From Pseudarthrobacter sulfonivorans (GTDB lineage Bacteria > Actinomycetota > Actinomycetes > Actinomycetales > Micrococcaceae), in assembly GCF_024391045.1 (NCBI RefSeq), contig NZ_JANFCZ010000005.1, positions 62,001 through 126,000 of the forward strand: 64,000 bases of DNA, written 5' to 3'. This document shows positions 18,288 to 27,042 of this stretch, piece after piece (positions within the stretch are counted from its first letter, which is position 1; each line of letters opens with the position of its first letter). Both the position numbers and the translations under genes were made by a program. The notes beneath the pieces are model-generated. The model had not been told where the DNA came from, made no database searches, and was given only the letters and a program-made list of their open reading frames with translations.

Positions 18288-20759
18288 TCAGGTGGGAATG
18301 ATTCCGAACAGGACCCGCTTTTTCACCATCAGCCACAGCAGGCCCAGGATCGCCGCGTAGGCAGCCGTGTTGAGCAGGAGGTCTGCCTGCTTCAGGGCCG
18401 GGATGTTGGCGATCACGGCGATCAGCACAACGTGCAGGATGAAGACATAGAGCGTGGCCTGCCCGAGCGGGATCAGGAACCACCCGAGGCCGCGTTCCAC
18501 CGGTTTCCAGTACGCGCTCAGGAACGCGTAGGCGGCCACCACCAGGACCAGGACGTTGAGCAGCCGGCCGGGATCCAGGTAGGTGCGGGCAAAGAAGGTG
18601 TCGTACATGACCCGGTAGGCAGCATCCGGGATGACGGCCAGGCGCAGGTCGAAACTGTTGGCCAGATACGGATTGCACCAGGACAGGAACGCGAAGACGG
18701 CCGCGAGCACCGTACACGCTGCCACCACCCACTGATGTGCCGACAGCCAGGCGACGATGCGGTGCCGGTGGAAACCTGCCACAAGGCCGAGGACAAACAG
18801 CACCTGCCACACCAGCAGCGGGAAGGAGTCCTCAAACTGGGACGGCAGCAGACGGAACCGCGTCACGGCGCCCACCGCGTACAGGCCCAGCGTGGCGGCC
18901 AGGACCCACAGCCACTTGCCCCGGTTGAGTGCCGCAAGGACCAGGGGGCTGATGAGGAGCAACACAACGTAGAGGCCCATCACGTTGAATTGCCAGGGCC
19001 CGAACTGCAGGAGGATGATGGCGGGCAGGATTTGGGCGGGGACCGGGAACTGCAGCAGGGTTTCCATCCCGGCGTACAGGTCGTAGGTACGGCCGACGGC
19101 GTTGTGCCCGGCCCCGCCGGTTCCCTGGTCCACGTAGGTGGTCAGCGCATCGGTCTGGAAGAACGGCAGCAGCGAGAGCAGGAAGACGCCCACCAGCACG
19201 GCCAATGCCGTCATGTACAGCTTGCCGGCACGGCGGGACGTCAGGTCCACCACCTTGCCGAAGTCGTCCCTGACCCTGGGGCCATAGACCATGCCCACCA
19301 CCAGCCCGGAGAACAGGACGAACAGTTCCGCGCCGGACACGAACCCCACCGCCTCCTGGGTGAACAGCTGGAACAGCGAGGTCATGCCCAGGTGGTTGAC
19401 CACCACAAAAACAATGGCCACCCCGCGCAGGAAGTCCACGCGAGAATCCCGCTTGGACGGCGGGCCGTACCCCCAGCCGGCCACCGCACCTACCCGCCGC
19501 GGCAGTTGCCACAGGCCAACCAAAAGGATGAGCATGGCCGCAGCCACGCTCCAGGCCGCGGCCCCGGACAGGGAATTGGCGGGCGTTGCCTGCTGGCCCC
19601 CTCTGACAGCCGTCACCGGGCCGGTGGTGAGGCCGGACTCGGCCAGCCTCTTGCCCGCCGCGCCGGCAATGCCGCCGTTGCCCGTCAGCCGCCAGTCAAT
19701 GCTGACCACGCCTGTGTCCCGCGTGCTGGTCCGTTCGTCCCAGACGACGGCGGCCGTCCGGGCAAAATCCGCTGACGTGGCCGTGGCCAGGGTTTGGTCC
19801 CACCAGGACGCCTTGATCTCGGCTTCCGCGGCGCCGCCCGCGGCGGGGCTGTAGAACGCAGCCGTCTGGAGCAGCATCGGCTTGTTCCGCCCGGCGGCGT
19901 AGGCGGCATAGAAATCCTCGTTGCCGGACTGGGTCAGCATCGCGGTCAGCTCGCCCCCGGCCGGGAGGGTGTTGACGGCGGAGTTGCCGCCGGTGTCATC
20001 GTGGTACGCCGTCAGCCCTACCCACTCCACGGCATCGTCGCCCGGATAGTACGGTGCATAGGCGGCATCTGACCCGTCCCAGCGTCCGTCACCGTTCGTG
20101 TCCAGCAGGGCGAAACCCTCAGAACCCTGCGCCGGGGCGTTCCGGTGCCGCGCAAACGGGTAGTCACGCCCAAGGAAAGGCTGCCACACCATCACGGTGC
20201 CGGCGTCGTCCGTTGCTTTGAACTGAGCGGCGACGTTCCGGAATGCTGCCCTGTAGGCGTCCGGCTGCTGGCCCCATTCCACCCAGCTTGAGTTCATGTC
20301 CGGGGCGAAGCGGATCAGGAGGGTGCCTTTGAAGGACCCCGCCAATTGTCCAACCTTGGCCGCGAAGGCCTTGGCGGCAGCCGGGTCCACCTGGTCCAGT
20401 GCCGTGGTAGGCCGCACCGTGAGCATGGCATGGGAACCCTGCCCGGCGACCTGGCCCAGGTACTCGCGGATGTCCTGCTCCTCGCCGGGCCGCACGGGCA
20501 GCGAGATCTCGTGTCCGAGGAGCGCCGGTGCCGCCCCGAGCCGATCGGCAAAACCCTGGGCCGAGTCCTCGCCCCACTCCAGGACCGCCCCGAGCAGGGG
20601 CTTGCCCTTCGCCGGTTCAGGCTCTGCCGCCCGGGCCGCGCCCGCGGGCAGCAGGCCCAACAGGAGGAGCAGCGCCGCCAGGAGTGCGGCTGGCAGAGGG
20701 CGCCGGAATCCGGGCACGGCCGACGGCGGCACCCGCCTGAGTGCGGTGGCTGTTCGCAT
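18288..20759 (-). CDS. Secreted glycosidase-like domain fused to OpgC-type membrane acyltransferase
   Basis: 823-residue fusion. An N-terminal signal peptide (residues 1-46) leads an extracytoplasmic domain (about 55-345) resembling GH26 mannanases: RFAPDMNSSWVEWG aligns with the HEMNGSW acid/base segment, but His-Glu is Pro153-Asp154, and KPMLLQTAAF replaces the segment that should carry the nucleophile Glu. An EF-hand/dockerin-like loop, DTNGDGRWDGSD, is at 220-231. After one helix (402-418) an OpgC-family domain (438-823) begins with RVDFLRGVAIVFVVVNHLG and has about ten helices. OpgC enzymes succinylate periplasmic glucans; here a cell-surface polysaccharide is the likely acceptor. The glycosidase part probably binds rather than cuts glycan. 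Confidence 0.85.
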   Translation of the reverse strand: MRTATALRRVPPSAVPGFRRPLPAALLAALLLLLGLLPAGAARAAEPEPAKGKPLLGAVLEWGEDSAQGFADRLGAAPALLGHEISLPVRPGEEQDIREYLGQVAGQGSHAMLTVRPTTALDQVDPAAAKAFAAKVGQLAGSFKGTLLIRFAPDMNSSWVEWGQQPDAYRAAFRNVAAQFKATDDAGTVMVWQPFLGRDYPFARHRNAPAQGSEGFALLDTNGDGRWDGSDAAYAPYYPGDDAVEWVGLTAYHDDTGGNSAVNTLPAGGELTAMLTQSGNEDFYAAYAAGRNKPMLLQTAAFYSPAAGGAAEAEIKASWWDQTLATATSADFARTAAVVWDERTSTRDTGVVSIDWRLTGNGGIAGAAGKRLAESGLTTGPVTAVRGGQQATPANSLSGAAAWSVAAAMLILLVGLWQLPRRVGAVAGWGYGPPSKRDSRVDFLRGVAIVFVVVNHLGMTSLFQLFTQEAVGFVSGAELFVLFSGLVVGMVYGPRVRDDFGKVVDLTSRRAGKLYMTALAVLVGVFLLSLLPFFQTDALTTYVDQGTGGAGHNAVGRTYDLYAGMETLLQFPVPAQILPAIILLQFGPWQFNVMGLYVVLLLISPLVLAALNRGKWLWVLAATLGLYAVGAVTRFRLLPSQFEDSFPLLVWQVLFVLGLVAGFHRHRIVAWLSAHQWVVAACTVLAAVFAFLSWCNPYLANSFDLRLAVIPDAAYRVMYDTFFARTYLDPGRLLNVLVLVVAAYAFLSAYWKPVERGLGWFLIPLGQATLYVFILHVVLIAVIANIPALKQADLLLNTAAYAAILGLLWLMVKKRVLFGIIPT

Positions 20760-20851
20760 GCTGGTGTTGGACCTTCCCCCAGACGGCTGTTACAGAGACG
20801 GTGGCCGGTGCCCCCGCCAAACTCTATCGGTCTTCGCAGGTCAGGCCCGCT

Positions 20852-21337
20852 TTAAGGCGCCAGGATCACCAGCGTCTCCAGGCGCTGGGCACAGGAGGCC
20901 CTAATCAGGGTCCGCTGCCCCGAAGCGGCCCGGTTGTTAACTCCGGTGTCATCGCACCAGTCCACGTTATACGGGTACGCGGTGACACCGGCTTTCCCGG
21001 GGGACATGCCCGCCGGGACGGTGAACACGAAAGTGAAGCCGCCGTCGTCGGTCATGGGTGCGAGCTCTTCCAAAACGGGGGTGCCGTCCGCATTCAGCAG
21101 TTGCACCTGGACCTGGGCGCCCGCGCCATAACGTGCATCGCAGGCAGCGTCCGGGGCGCTGACCGTGACCTGATCGCCGGGTTTCGCCTCCGACGGCGCC
21201 ACGCTGAACGCGGGCGGCATGCACGGCGGCGGCGCGAAAACGTTCCGGCAGCTGCTGAGCGCCACGGTCAGAAACACGGCACACAGCACTCCGGCCACAA
21301 AGCGCCGCAACCCACGGCTCAAACGGTTCTCCCCCAT
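20852..21337 (-). CDS. Putative lipoprotein with Ig-like secreted domain
   Basis: 161-residue exported protein. A basic N-terminus (MGENRLSRGLRR) and a hydrophobic stretch are followed by the lipobox LSSC (cleavage before Cys30), so it should be lipid-anchored on the outer face of the membrane. The mature part looks beta-rich and resembles surface Ig-like domains (FSVAPSEAKPGDQVTVSAP), with four further cysteines that may form disulfides. Function is unknown. Its stop lies 92 nt upstream of the start of the OpgC fusion on the same strand, so the two may be cotranscribed. A CAGAAT box 6 nt before the ATG may drive a leaderless mRNA. Confidence 0.78.
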   Translation of the reverse strand: MGENRLSRGLRRFVAGVLCAVFLTVALSSCRNVFAPPPCMPPAFSVAPSEAKPGDQVTVSAPDAACDARYGAGAQVQVQLLNADGTPVLEELAPMTDDGGFTFVFTVPAGMSPGKAGVTAYPYNVDWCDDTGVNNRAASGQRTLIRASCAQRLETLVILAP

Positions 21338-21442
21338 GGTCCGATTCTGATGCCCGGCTGCCGCGCATGGAAGCACGTGTTGGTTACGGAACATGACGGC
21401 GGCGGCCGTGCCGACGGGCGGCCCGGGTGTTACGTTTTTCGG

Positions 21443-21523
21443 GAGTAATGAGAACCGGCGCCAAGCCCTGACTGGCCGGTCGGCAACCCTCCTATCGCGG
21501 CGGGGTGCCTCAGGTGAATACTC
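21443..21523 (+). promoter_or_regulatory. SAM-IV riboswitch upstream of the methionine operon
   Basis: The RNA carries the conserved actinobacterial SAM-IV core: CGGCAACCCTCC followed by GCGG, GGGGTGCC and AGGTGAA. The closing helix P1 forms from GAGTA (21443-21447) and TACTC (21519-21523), a perfect match. A -10-like TACGTT at 21431-21436 would start transcription right at P1. SAM binding is expected to lower expression of the downstream DUF1737-rhodanese-metZ genes, whose first start codon is at 21571. Confidence 0.88.
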
Positions 21524-21570
21524 GGCATATCGACCCATTCGAGCTGCAAGCGTGAAGAAGGAGTTCCGTC

Positions 21571-21846
21571 GTGTCCGACGTACCTGTTCCTGAAGAAAAA
21601 CTGTCGTACCGGCTCATCACCGGCCCGGACGACAGGACGTTCTGTGAGCGGATTTCCGCCGCCCTGGCCGAAGGCTATGTCCTGCACGGCAGCCCGGCCG
21701 CCACGTTCAACGGCACCGCCGTGATCGTCGCCCAGGCTCTTATCCTTCCGGCTGCGATCGCCAGCGCGGATGCCGCCGTCGCCACCGCCGTGGAGGATCT
21801 CGAGGCGGGCGAGGATCTCGAGTTCGACGGCGAGGGCCACGCATGA
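21571..21846 (+). CDS. DUF1737 domain protein
   Basis: 91-residue small soluble protein. The central part (LSYRLITGPDDRTFCERISAALAEGYVLHGSP) matches the DUF1737 type, a small alpha/beta unit of unknown biochemistry; it is followed by an acidic C-terminus (EDLEAGEDLEFDGEG). It is the first gene after the SAM-IV riboswitch, begins at a GTG with a GAAGGAG site and overlaps the rhodanese gene by ATGA, so it is translated together with sulfur-assimilation enzymes. A helper role in sulfur transfer or in MetZ function is an inference from context only. Confidence 0.85.
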   Translation: MSDVPVPEEKLSYRLITGPDDRTFCERISAALAEGYVLHGSPAATFNGTAVIVAQALILPAAIASADAAVATAVEDLEAGEDLEFDGEGHA

Positions 21847-22262
21847 GCTACGCCGGAGACCTCACGCCGCAGGAAGCCTGGACCAGGCTGCAGCAGGGCG
21901 CCATCCTGGTGGACGTCCGTACGGAGGGCGAATGGGCGCACATCGGCATCCCGGTGACCGCGTCCGCGAACGAAAAGGGCACTGACCCCTTGTTCATCCC
22001 GTGGACCTTCCCGGGCGGCATTCCGAACCCCGATTTCATCACCGACCTCACGCGGCAGGCGCCGGAGGCCGAAGCCGCCGAGCTGCTTTTTATCTGCCGC
22101 TCCGGCCAGCGTTCCATCGCCGCCGCCACCGCCGCAACGCAGGCCGGCTTCACGTCCTACAACGTGCTGGAAGGCTTCGAAGGCGAACCCGACCGCTACG
22201 GCGAGCGCACGGTCAACGGCTGGAAGAACCGCGGCCTGCCCACCAACCTCGGAAGCCGTTAA
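21843..22262 (+). CDS. Rhodanese-domain sulfurtransferase
   Basis: 139-residue single rhodanese domain. The active-site loop FICRSGQRS places the persulfide-forming Cys at residue 85; the N-terminal ILVDVRTEGEW is the usual second signature. It would carry sulfane sulfur as a cysteine persulfide. It sits between DUF1737 and metZ with stop/start overlap on one side (ATGA) and direct abutment on the other (TAA then ATG), all under the SAM-IV riboswitch. That context suggests it delivers or detoxifies reduced sulfur for homocysteine synthesis by MetZ. Confidence 0.93.
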   Translation: MSYAGDLTPQEAWTRLQQGAILVDVRTEGEWAHIGIPVTASANEKGTDPLFIPWTFPGGIPNPDFITDLTRQAPEAEAAELLFICRSGQRSIAAATAATQAGFTSYNVLEGFEGEPDRYGERTVNGWKNRGLPTNLGSR

Positions 22263-23471
22263 ATGACATTCAACAATGACGCCGCCGGCTGGAGCCCTGA
22301 CACCCAGGCCGTCCGCGGCGGGCTGGACCGCACGCAGTTCCAGGAAACCACCGAGCCGATCTTCCTGAACTCCGGCTTCGTTTACGAGTCCGCCGCCGCG
22401 GCCGAACGCGCCTTCACCGGTGAGGACGAACGGTTTGTCTACTCCCGGTACGGCAACCCCACCGTGGCCACGTTCCAGGAACGCCTCCGGCTCCTCGAAG
22501 GCACCGAGGCGTGCTTCGCGACGGCGTCGGGCATGTCAGCGGTGTTCACTGCCCTGGCTGCCCTGCTGGCTGCCGGTGACCGGGTGGTTGCCGCGCGCTC
22601 GCTGTTCGGCTCCTGCTTTGTGATCCTCAACGAAATCCTGCCGCGGTGGGGCGTTGAGACGGTGTTTGTGGACGGCCCGGACCTGGACCAGTGGCGCGAA
22701 GCCCTGTCCCGGCCCACCACCGCCGTGTTTTTCGAATCGCCGTCCAACCCGATGCAGGAAATCGTGGACATCGCCGCGGTCAGCGACCTGGCGCACGCCG
22801 CGGGTGCCACGGTGGTGGTGGACAACGTCTTTGCCACTCCGCTGCTGCAGCGCTGCGGCCAGTTCGGCGCGGACGTGATTGTGTACTCCGGCACCAAGCA
22901 CATTGACGGCCAGGGCCGGGTCATGGGCGGCGCCATCCTGGGGACGGCGGAGTTCATCAACGGCCCGGTCAAACAGCTCATGCGCCACACCGGACCGGCG
23001 CTGTCATCCTTCAACGCCTGGGTCCTCACGAAGGGCCTGGAGACCATGGCCCTGCGCGTGAACCACTCGTCCGCCTCGGCGCTGCGGCTGGCCGAATGGC
23101 TCGAGCAGCAGCCGGCCGTGAGCTGGGTCAAGTACCCGCTGCTGAAGTCGCACCCGCAGTACGAGCTCGCGGCGAGGCAGATGAAGGCCGGCGGCACCGT
23201 GCTCACGCTGGAACTTGCGACGACGGGCGGCCGCTCGGGCAAGGAAGCCGCCTTTGCGCTGCTGGATGCGCTGCGGATCATCGACATCTCCAACAACCTC
23301 GGCGACGCCAAGTCCCTCATCACCCACCCGGCCACCACCACCCACCGCGCCATGGGACCGGAAGGACGGGCCGCCATCGGGCTGAGCGACGGCGTGGTGC
23401 GCCTGTCTGTCGGGCTCGAGGACGTGGACGACCTCATCGGAGACCTCGAACAGGCGCTGAAGCAGGTCTGA
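22263..23471 (+). CDS. metZ: O-succinylhomoserine (or O-acetylhomoserine) sulfhydrylase
   Basis: 402-residue PLP enzyme of the Cys/Met metabolism family. It converts activated homoserine plus sulfide directly to homocysteine. The PLP lysine is Lys212 in VYSGTKHIDGQGRV, with the YSRYGNPT tetramer-contact motif at 60-67 and ATASGMSA before it. Length and the VMGGAILG segment match MetZ better than cystathionine gamma-synthase, but MetB/MetY activity cannot be excluded by sequence. It follows the rhodanese stop codon immediately and is regulated by the SAM-IV riboswitch. Confidence 0.92.
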   Translation: MTFNNDAAGWSPDTQAVRGGLDRTQFQETTEPIFLNSGFVYESAAAAERAFTGEDERFVYSRYGNPTVATFQERLRLLEGTEACFATASGMSAVFTALAALLAAGDRVVAARSLFGSCFVILNEILPRWGVETVFVDGPDLDQWREALSRPTTAVFFESPSNPMQEIVDIAAVSDLAHAAGATVVVDNVFATPLLQRCGQFGADVIVYSGTKHIDGQGRVMGGAILGTAEFINGPVKQLMRHTGPALSSFNAWVLTKGLETMALRVNHSSASALRLAEWLEQQPAVSWVKYPLLKSHPQYELAARQMKAGGTVLTLELATTGGRSGKEAAFALLDALRIIDISNNLGDAKSLITHPATTTHRAMGPEGRAAIGLSDGVVRLSVGLEDVDDLIGDLEQALKQV

Positions 23472-23486
23472 CGCCGGCCCGCCCGG

Positions 23487-24389
23487 TCAGTTGCCTGGCC
23501 GCCGGAGCTCCCGGGATGCCGCCTGACGCACGGAGTCCGTCAGCTGGTTGAGCACCGGGGAGTCAATCTTCCACCGCTGCCAGTACAGGGCCACGTCCAC
23601 CGGGTCCTCCGGCGCCAACTCCACGAGGCCCCCGTCCGCGAGGTCCCCCCGGAGCTGCTGCTCCGGCAGCAGCCCCCAGCCCAGTCCCAGCAGGATGGCC
23701 TGGGCAAATTCGGCCGACGACGGCACATAGTGCCGGGGTGCCGTCAGCTCCGCGCCCGTCATGGTCCGGAAGAACCCGGCCTGCAGATCATCCTTGCGGT
23801 CGAAGTCCACCACCGGCGACCGACTGCCGGCCACCAGTACAGGACCCTCCTGCCACCAGCGCTGCACATAGGCCGGGCTGGCCACCGCCCGGTACCGCAG
23901 GGAACCCAACGGCTCCACGCTGCACCCGGGGACCGGCTCCGGCGTTGCTGTTACCGCCGCCATCACCGCGCCCGAGCGCAACTGCCGGGTGGAATGCTGC
24001 TCGTCCTCCCGCCGGAGTTCGAAACAAGCGCCGAGGTCCGCCGGCAGGCTTGCCAGCGCAGGCAGGAACCAGGTGGACAGCGAGTCGGCGTTCACCACCA
24101 GGGGGATGGGAGCGCTCGGCGCGGCGGGGTGACCGCCCAATTCCCGGTGCGTGTCCCACTCCAACTGCCGGACTTGCAGGGCGAACCGCAGGACTGCCTC
24201 GCCGGCGGTGGTCGGCCGGACCGGGCTGGTGCGCTGCAGCAGGATCCGGCCGGCCGCATCCTCCATCGCCTTCAGCCGCTGGGAAATGGCCGACGACGTG
24301 ACGTACAGGCTGCGGGCCGCCGCCTCAAGGGTGCCCTCCTCCACCACTGCGGCAAAGGTCCTGAGCTGTTCCAGCTGGAACCCTTTCAT
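23487..24389 (-). CDS. lysG: LysR family regulator LysG/ArgP
   Basis: 300-residue LysR-type activator. The N-terminal winged helix (FQLEQLRTFAAVVEEGTLEAAARSL, then TSSAISQRLKAME) and the effector domain match ArgP/LysG regulators, which sense lysine, arginine or histidine. It is divergent from lysE, as in Corynebacterium glutamicum where LysG activates lysE when basic amino acids accumulate. The 69-bp gap to lysE is AT-rich and contains TAGC-N9-GCTA (24419-24435) overlapping the lysE -35 region, a plausible activator site. Assignment rests on family similarity and this gene pair. Confidence 0.92.
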   Translation of the reverse strand: MKGFQLEQLRTFAAVVEEGTLEAAARSLYVTSSAISQRLKAMEDAAGRILLQRTSPVRPTTAGEAVLRFALQVRQLEWDTHRELGGHPAAPSAPIPLVVNADSLSTWFLPALASLPADLGACFELRREDEQHSTRQLRSGAVMAAVTATPEPVPGCSVEPLGSLRYRAVASPAYVQRWWQEGPVLVAGSRSPVVDFDRKDDLQAGFFRTMTGAELTAPRHYVPSSAEFAQAILLGLGWGLLPEQQLRGDLADGGLVELAPEDPVDVALYWQRWKIDSPVLNQLTDSVRQAASRELRRPGN

Positions 24390-24458
24390 TAGCTTTCCTT
24401 AATACAAGTAACAATATTTAGCTGGAGTAATGCTAGCCCGGGCCGTACGTTGAAACAT

Positions 24459-25082
24459 ATGGACTTCACAGGATTGCTGGGCCCCGCCGCGCTGGGTTTC
24501 GGAACCGGGCTCGCCCTCATTGTGGCCATCGGCAGCCAGAACGCCTTTGTCCTGAGGCAGGGTATCCGGGGCGAGCACGTGGCCGCCGTCGTTGGGGTCT
24601 GCAGCGCCTCTGACGCGGTGCTCATCGCCGCCGGGATCGCCGGCGTGGGTGCACTGCTGCAGGCGAATCCGGTGATCGTGTACGTGGTCCGGTTCGCCGG
24701 CGCGGCTTTCCTCGTGGCTTACGGCGTCATGGCGGCGCGCCGGGCTTTCCGTCCCGGAGCCCTGACGGCGTCCGGCCGGCAGCCCGCCGTCGGCCTCGGC
24801 GCCGCCCTCAGCACCGTGCTCGCCCTGACCTGGCTGAACCCGCACGTCTACCTGGACACCGTCCTGCTACTGGGGTCCGTGGCCAACCAGCAGGCGCAGG
24901 AGCTGCGGTGGTGGTTCGGCGCCGGCGCCATTGCCGCAAGCGTGCTGTGGTTCAGCGCTTTGGGTTTCGGTGCCCGCGTCCTGCGCCCATTCTTTGCGCG
25001 GCCCTCCTCCTGGCGCATCCTCGATGGCTTCGTGGCGCTGGTGATGCTGACATTGGGGATCCGGCTGGCCGTCGGCGGTTGA
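24459..25082 (+). CDS. lysE: L-lysine/arginine exporter LysE
   Basis: 207-residue membrane protein with about six helices, including GFGTGLALIVAIGSQNAFVLRQG, the LysE N-terminal signature with SQNA. LTWLNPHVYLDT corresponds to the family NPH motif. It exports basic amino acids when internal pools rise, for example during growth on peptides. The ATG at 24459 lies 7 nt after a -10 box TACGTT (24446-24451), indicating a leaderless transcript; a TTG 9 nt upstream is in frame but overlaps that box. Control is probably by the divergent LysG. Confidence 0.93.
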   Translation: MDFTGLLGPAALGFGTGLALIVAIGSQNAFVLRQGIRGEHVAAVVGVCSASDAVLIAAGIAGVGALLQANPVIVYVVRFAGAAFLVAYGVMAARRAFRPGALTASGRQPAVGLGAALSTVLALTWLNPHVYLDTVLLLGSVANQQAQELRWWFGAGAIAASVLWFSALGFGARVLRPFFARPSSWRILDGFVALVMLTLGIRLAVGG

Positions 25083-25103
25083 GTCGGCGGCGGGGGCGGG
25101 GAA

Positions 25104-26330
25104 CTAGACCTGGCGCACGCGCAGCAAATCTGCAACCTCGTCCGCCTCGGACAGCCCGGAAGTGCCACGCATAGTGACACCCACCGCGTGGGACACCACG
25201 GCCCCGAGCCCGTCGTCGTCGGACGCTGATCCCTCCACCGCAGCGTCACGCACGCGGCGCTGTTCGGCGGAACCGGTGCCCCGGGAAATGATGTCCTCCA
25301 CACCCTGCCTGGCCAAGGACAGTTCGCCCTGTTCCTCCAGCACCGGCGCAAGATACTCCACCAGGGAACGGACCACGGCCACCGCGGGGGCCGGCCGGAA
25401 GGTGCCGAAGTCCAGCAACTCACCGCCCAGCCCGCTGCTGGATGCCTGCCACGCCGCCATCCGCAGCAGCACGGTGGGCACCGGCGCCGGCTCCACGCCC
25501 TCCCGCCATTCCCGACTGGCCGACTCCACCAGCGCCCGCACCAGCACGGCGATCAGGGCCGCATCCTCGGCACGAAGGCAGACATCGGCAACGCGGACTT
25601 CAATGGTGGGATGGTTCCGGGACAGGCGGGCATCGAAGTAGATCATGCCTTCGTCCAGCATCACCCCGCTGTCCAGCAGGCGTCCCACCACCCGCCGGTA
25701 CTGGGAATACGTGCCGAAGATGGCTGACGGACCCGAGGTGGGCCACCGGTTCCAGGCCTGGGTCCGGTAACTTTCGAAACCGGTGGACAGCCCCATCCAG
25801 AACGGCGAGTTGGCGCTCATGGCGGTGAGGACGGCCAGCTTGTCCCGGATCCGGTCCAGGACAGCCACGCCCTCCTCGTTGGACTCAATCGACGTATGGA
25901 CATGGAAGCCGCAGGTCAGCTGTTCCTGGGCGGTCAGGCCAAAGCGCTCCAGCATCCGGGCATATCGCGGGTCCGGGGTGGTGTGGCTCGCCAGCCCGAA
26001 CGGGGACGTGGCCAGCGCAGCCACCCGCGCGCCGTACTTGCGTGCCGCCCGGTCCGCGAGCAGGCGGCCTGCCCGGATCTGCGGGAGCAGCTCGGCGTAC
26101 TCGAGGCAGGGCCGGGTCTGGGTCTCGATCTGCTCGAGTTTCAGCTCGGCGCTCAGGCCCATTTCGTCGTCGGGCGCGGTTTTGTCCCGGGTTCTGCCCG
26201 CGTAAGGGTCTGGCGGGGCGTCGTCCGCCGCGAGCCGGTGCCCGGCGAGCAGGGCGTCCGCCAGCGCAAGCGGCTGCCCCGAGTCCGGATCAACGATCAG
26301 GAGCTCTTCCTCGACGCCGAAAGTTCGCAT
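25104..26330 (-). CDS. ybdK: Carboxylate-amine ligase, YbdK/glutamate-cysteine ligase 2 family
   Basis: 408-residue ATP-dependent ligase related to gamma-glutamylcysteine synthetase. It begins [18 protein letters not shown], the family N-terminal signature, and retains [25 protein letters not shown] and [12 protein letters not shown] segments used for ATP and metal binding. E. coli YbdK has only weak GCL activity, and since this group of actinobacteria normally uses mycothiol, the true product here is uncertain. Transcription is probably leaderless, with CACAAT 6 nt before the ATG at 26328-26330. It is convergent with lysE. Confidence 0.92.
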   Translation of the reverse strand: MRTFGVEEELLIVDPDSGQPLALADALLAGHRLAADDAPPDPYAGRTRDKTAPDDEMGLSAELKLEQIETQTRPCLEYAELLPQIRAGRLLADRAARKYGARVAALATSPFGLASHTTPDPRYARMLERFGLTAQEQLTCGFHVHTSIESNEEGVAVLDRIRDKLAVLTAMSANSPFWMGLSTGFESYRTQAWNRWPTSGPSAIFGTYSQYRRVVGRLLDSGVMLDEGMIYFDARLSRNHPTIEVRVADVCLRAEDAALIAVLVRALVESASREWREGVEPAPVPTVLLRMAAWQASSSGLGGELLDFGTFRPAPAVAVVRSLVEYLAPVLEEQGELSLARQGVEDIISRGTGSAEQRRVRDAAVEGSASDDDGLGAVVSHAVGVTMRGTSGLSEADEVADLLRVRQV

Positions 26331-26382
26331 GGTTATATTGTGCGCCAGCCGGGCGGGCCCGCGGCAGCCCGGTCCGGGTGAC

Positions 26383-26477
26383 GGATGCGGCCGACTGAGG
26401 GATGACCGGCCCTGGTGCGTCGGGGGCCGGTCCGGAACGACTCGGGTGGGGATGCGGCCGGCTGAGGGATTACCGGC
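26383..26477. repeat. Pair of 28-bp direct repeats
   Basis: GGATGCGGCCGACTGAGGG (26383 onward, to 26410) recurs at 26450-26477 with two mismatches over the full 28 bp. The copies are 67 bp apart from start to start. Confidence 0.7.
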
Positions 26478-26490
26478 GCTCCGTGTGGGA

Positions 26491-26577
26491 TTCTGCACCA
26501 TCATCCGGCGTGGACCTGACCTCCGGCGCGGGATGGCGCGGCCCCGACTCGCGCGCCGCGGAATCATGGCGCAGAAA
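26491..26577. repeat. Palindromic intergenic element, copy 1 (87 bp)
   Basis: Starts TTCTGCACCATCATCC and ends with its imperfect complement GAATCATGGCGCAGAA (13 of 16 positions pair). The interior shares a 19-bp identical block, GGCGCGGGATGGCGCGGCC, with copy 2 at 26900. Confidence 0.75.
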
Positions 26578-26668
26578 CCCTCGGCCGACCTTTCCCCCAC
26601 AGCCCGCGTTGTCCACATACCGTCATTTGCCAGCCCACCCCGGGCCAAAACCGTGGCTAGCTCGATCC

Positions 26669-26764
26669 ATGGACCCCTTGGATTACCTGAGATCCCTGTG
26701 CGGTGTGGCCCGAGTTGGCCAGCTGCGTCGGGAAGCTCGCGCGAGGCCTGGCGGAAGGACATGA
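26669..26764 (+). pseudogene. Possible remnant of an AbiEi/DUF559-type gene N-terminus
   Basis: A 31-codon frame that begins [10 protein letters not shown] and continues [11 protein letters not shown], which recalls the winged-helix start of AbiEi/DUF559 proteins (normally LGGVA followed by QLRxxG and about 200 more residues). Here the pattern breaks after about 23 residues and the frame stops. Its TGA overlaps the ATG of the next tiny frame. It lies between the two palindromic elements. The similarity is short and judged by eye; chance resemblance is possible. Confidence 0.3.
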
Positions 26765-26895
26765 CCCGGTCCAACATTGCCCAGACACTGGGCCACGCCG
26801 TTCTGAACTATGCCCCGGAACAGATCTGGAACAGCCCGGACATGGTGTTGCGGGAAATCCGGGCCGTCCTGGAGTGTGGCCGGGCCGTCCCGTGA
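26761..26895 (+). CDS. Tiny frame, possibly coding or remnant
   Basis: 44-codon frame beginning [20 protein letters not shown] and ending in a helical, protein-like stretch ([20 protein letters not shown]). Its ATG overlaps the stop of the upstream frame and a GGAAGG lies 3 nt before it. No family is recognised. It ends 4 bp before palindromic element copy 2. It could be the displaced remainder of a broken gene rather than an independent peptide. Confidence 0.3.
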   Translation: MTRSNIAQTLGHAVLNYAPEQIWNSPDMVLREIRAVLECGRAVP

Positions 26896-26899
26896 CGGG

Positions 26900-26985
26900 T
26901 TCTGCACCATCATCCGGCTTGGACACGGCCGCGGGCGCGGGATGGCGCGGCCCGCACCCCCGCAAGGCTGAATGATGGTGCAAAA
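26900..26985. repeat. Palindromic intergenic element, copy 2 (86 bp)
   Basis: Starts TTCTGCACCATCATCC and ends GAATGATGGTGCAAAA; 14 of 16 terminal positions pair, with a perfect TGCACCATCAT/ATGATGGTGCA core. Same family as copy 1, same orientation. Confidence 0.75.
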
Positions 26986-26994
26986 GCCCACGGT

Positions 26995-27042
26995 CCGGCC
27001 ATTCCTAGCCCAACCCCGGCCCGGCCATTCCCTAGCCCAACC
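26995..27042. repeat. Short tandem repeat, CCGGCCATTC(C)CTAGCCCAACC
   Basis: Two adjacent copies (26995-27015 and 27021-27042) that differ by one inserted C. They lie just beyond palindromic copy 2 and end 26 bp before the HTH-MurA stop codon. Confidence 0.7.

Noticed and set aside
18198..19775. 525-codon frame antisense to the OpgC fusion
   Set aside because: Low-complexity His/Gln/Arg-rich translation typical of antisense GC-rich frames; no start signals.
26329..26895. Long plus-strand frame covering most of the repeat island
   Set aside because: Its sequence spans repeats and shows no domain until the last 44 residues, so I kept only the short end as a possible coding remnant.
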